22,714 nt of DNA from a virus. The translations under genes were made by a program, and so were the position numbers. The DNA is taken from the IMG/VR virus record IMGVR_UViG_3300006916_000427, positions 1-22,714 of that record, one strand, 5' to 3'. Shown piece after piece: positions 21,749-22,714 of the stretch (the stretch's first letter is position 1; each line of letters starts with the position of its first letter). The notes below the pieces were generated by a model that worked only from the letters and a program-made list of their open reading frames with translations, searched no databases and had not been told where the DNA came from.

Positions 21749-21777
21749 TAGTTGAATTTTTTTATTAGTAGTATATT
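21749..21777 (+). promoter_or_regulatory. Candidate middle promoter for dUTPase and clamp loader
   Basis: TAGTTGAATT (21749-21758, a two-mismatch form of TAGTTGATTA), 13 bases, then TATATT (21772-21777). Transcription would start near 21785, which suggests the dUTPase starts at the second ATG (21786) with almost no leader. A sigma-70 reading (TTGAAT, 16 bases, TATTAT) is also possible. Confidence 0.5.
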
Positions 21778-21779
21778 AT

Positions 21780-22067
21780 ATGGGTATGAAGTTAAAGTTT
21801 GAAAAGACTCATGTTGATGCAGTGCTACCTGTAAAAAATCATGATAATGATACGGGTATGGATGTTACTTCAGTTGAAAGCGTAACTATTCCTGCACGTG
21901 GTTCAGCGGTTGTGGGTGTTGGTCTTAAGTTTGCTTATATTGAAGAAGGGTTTTGGGTTAAGGTAGAAGGCCGTTCTGGACTTGGTTTAAGCATGGCATT
22001 ATGCCACATCCAGGTATCATCGACGAAGGTTATCGTGGCGATGCTGGTGTTAAACTTTATAACCTGA
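21780..22067 (+). CDS. dut: dUTPase, N-terminal part (frame 1 of a frameshifted gene)
   Basis: The reading frame from ATG 21780 encodes a trimeric dUTPase as far as residue 70: KLKFEKTHVDAVLPVKNHDN, motif 1 DTGMDVTS (24-31), then VKVEGRSGLGL (motif 2, 60-70). From there it runs out of frame (SMALCHIQVSSTKVIV) and stops at 22067 without motifs 3 to 5, which continue in another frame from before 22001. The ATG at 21786 (MKLKFEK) is the more likely start, as it fits both the family and the promoter. Known role: dUTP to dUMP plus pyrophosphate, keeping uracil out of DNA and feeding dTMP synthesis. Neighbour: clamp loader 3 bases after the second part. Confidence 0.85.
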   Translation: MGMKLKFEKTHVDAVLPVKNHDNDTGMDVTSVESVTIPARGSAVVGVGLKFAYIEEGFWVKVEGRSGLGLSMALCHIQVSSTKVIVAMLVLNFIT

Positions 22068-22207
22068 CTGATAAAAATTACGAAGTAAAAGCTGGAGAAC
22101 GTATTGCACAGTTCGTAGTATATGCTAACTATCCGGTTGAAGTATCAGAAGGTTCTGTTGAAGAATCTGTTCGTGGTGAAAAAGGCTTCGGTAGTTCAGG
22201 TAAGTAG
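22001..22207 (+). CDS. dut: dUTPase, C-terminal part (frame 2 of a frameshifted gene)
   Basis: This frame holds the rest of the enzyme: MPHPGIIDEGYRGDAGVKLY (motif 3, with the catalytic Asp of GIID), GERIAQFVV (motif 4) and RGEKGFGSSGK (motif 5, the glycine-rich flexible tail that closes the active site). The open frame reaches back past the ATG: the upstream codons read FKHGI, so the family's usual KHGIMPHPG is intact. A single extra A after 21990 would join both parts as RSGLGLKHGIMPHPGIID, about 140 residues in total, the normal size. The 68-residue fragment alone would not be an enzyme. A sequencing or assembly error, a true mutation and a recoding site are the options. Confidence 0.85.
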   Translation: MPHPGIIDEGYRGDAGVKLYNLTDKNYEVKAGERIAQFVVYANYPVEVSEGSVEESVRGEKGFGSSGK

Positions 22208-22210
22208 ATT

Positions 22211-22714
22211 ATGATTGAGTTTGACAAGATATGGGTTGAGAAATATAGACCAGTTAAGTTAGATGATCTTATTCTTGACGATAAGTCTCTTAAGATAGTA
22301 TCGCAGTTTAAGGATGAGATTCCTAATTTACTATTTGTCGGTAGCCCTGGTACTGGTAAAACTACTCTTGCAAGAATTATTGTCAATGACATTCTTGGAT
22401 GTAATTATCTTTATATCAATGCTTCTGATGAATCTGGTATTGATACTATTCGTCATAATATTACAAACTTTGCACAAACTAAGTCGTTTGATGGAGGTGT
22501 AAAAGTAGTAGTATTAGATGAAGCTGACGGGCTAACCTCTCAGGCACAGGCTGCGCTTCGTAATACTATGGAGACGTATGCTAAGTACTGCCGGTTTATT
22601 CTTACAGCTAACTATAAGCATAAGATTATTCCCGCTTTACAATCTAGATGTCAATCCCTCGATCTAAAGCCTGTAGTTGAACAAGCAGCTAAGCGTTGCT
22701 TTAATATATTAAAA
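22211..22714 (+). CDS. gp44: Sliding-clamp loader large subunit, gp44-like, 3' end outside window
   Basis: The first 168 residues of an AAA+ clamp loader. Seen: WVEKYRPVKLDDLI (8-21, the usual RFC/gp44 start), Walker A GSPGTGKT (44-51), Walker B VVVLDEADGL (about 98-107), sensor 1 FILTANY (about 128-134) and the SRC arginine-finger motif (about 144-146). In T4 the gp44/gp62 complex loads the gp45 clamp on primed DNA with ATP. That clamp also activates late transcription in T4, which ties this gene to the late promoters found here. It starts 3 bases after the dUTPase stop, in a replication and nucleotide-pool operon. The sensor-2 and collar domains lie outside the window. Confidence 0.93.
   Translation, partial: MIEFDKIWVEKYRPVKLDDLILDDKSLKIVSQFKDEIPNLLFVGSPGTGKTTLARIIVNDILGCNYLYINASDESGIDTIRHNITNFAQTKSFDGGVKVVVLDEADGLTSQAQAALRNTMETYAKYCRFILTANYKHKIIPALQSRCQSLDLKPVVEQAAKRCFNILK

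Noticed and set aside
21995-22004. A programmed -1 frameshift site in the dUTPase at GGCATTATG.
   Set aside because: There is no X-XXY-YYZ heptamer, and the protein alignment puts the break earlier, at TTTAAG (21986-21991). A one-base loss explains it better.

Overview
The window is a piece of a T4-like (Tevenvirinae-superfamily, probably marine) contractile-tailed phage genome. The diagnostic genes are a gp17-type large terminase, a gp18 tail sheath, a gp19 tail tube, a gp14 neck protein, gp48- and gp53-like baseplate proteins and a gp44 clamp-loader subunit. The DNA is AT-rich and densely packed, with no gene-free stretch over 300 bases and no tRNA, CRISPR or insertion sequence seen. The host cannot be told from this sequence.

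Layout. (i) 1-4339, minus strand: nucleotide-sugar genes (a 4,6-dehydratase cut by the window edge, a cytidylyltransferase-like protein, and a UDP-4-keto-6-deoxyglucose 3,5-epimerase/4-reductase of the plant/giant-virus NRS/ER type), with a gp27-like hub gene between them, a tiny helical protein and a PD-(D/E)XK nuclease. (ii) 4401-6361, plus: a YadA-head-like fibre or appendage protein, a GT9-like glycosyltransferase, a small acidic protein, then a strong terminator. (iii) 6412-8587, minus: gp14 neck protein, a small basic protein and a very acidic repeat-bearing protein. (iv) 8666-21236, plus: the morphogenesis block of terminase, tube-fold protein, sheath, tube, tube-initiator-like protein, two related gp26/gp51-family proteins, tape-measure candidate, gp48-like, gp53-like and an unrecognised 628-residue protein. 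(v) 21238-21711, minus: a small-terminase (gp16)-like protein. (vi) 21780-22714, plus: a dUTPase broken by a one-base frameshift, then the start of the clamp loader.

Regulation is unusually readable. Nine virion-type genes have an 8-bp T4-late-promoter-like box (CATAAATA, GATAAATA or ATTAAATA) ending exactly 5 bases before the start codon. If the box sits at -13 to -6 as in T4, transcription would begin at the start codon, giving leaderless mRNAs. The rule also fixes several start codons, including two GTGs. Three non-virion genes (nuclease, glycosyltransferase, dUTPase), with a weaker fourth (the cytidylyltransferase-like gene), carry a different box, TAGTTGATTA or a close variant, in the clear cases 13 bp ahead of a -10 hexamer. 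That is the geometry of MotA-type middle promoters. The one obvious Shine-Dalgarno sequence I saw belongs to an internal overlapping gene with no promoter of its own.

Together the genes build and fill the contractile-tail virion, supply replication and nucleotide-pool functions at the right edge, and encode a small sugar-activation and transfer module whose likely product is an activated 6-deoxyhexose such as L-rhamnose. Its target (virion, DNA or host surface) is not shown by the sequence.
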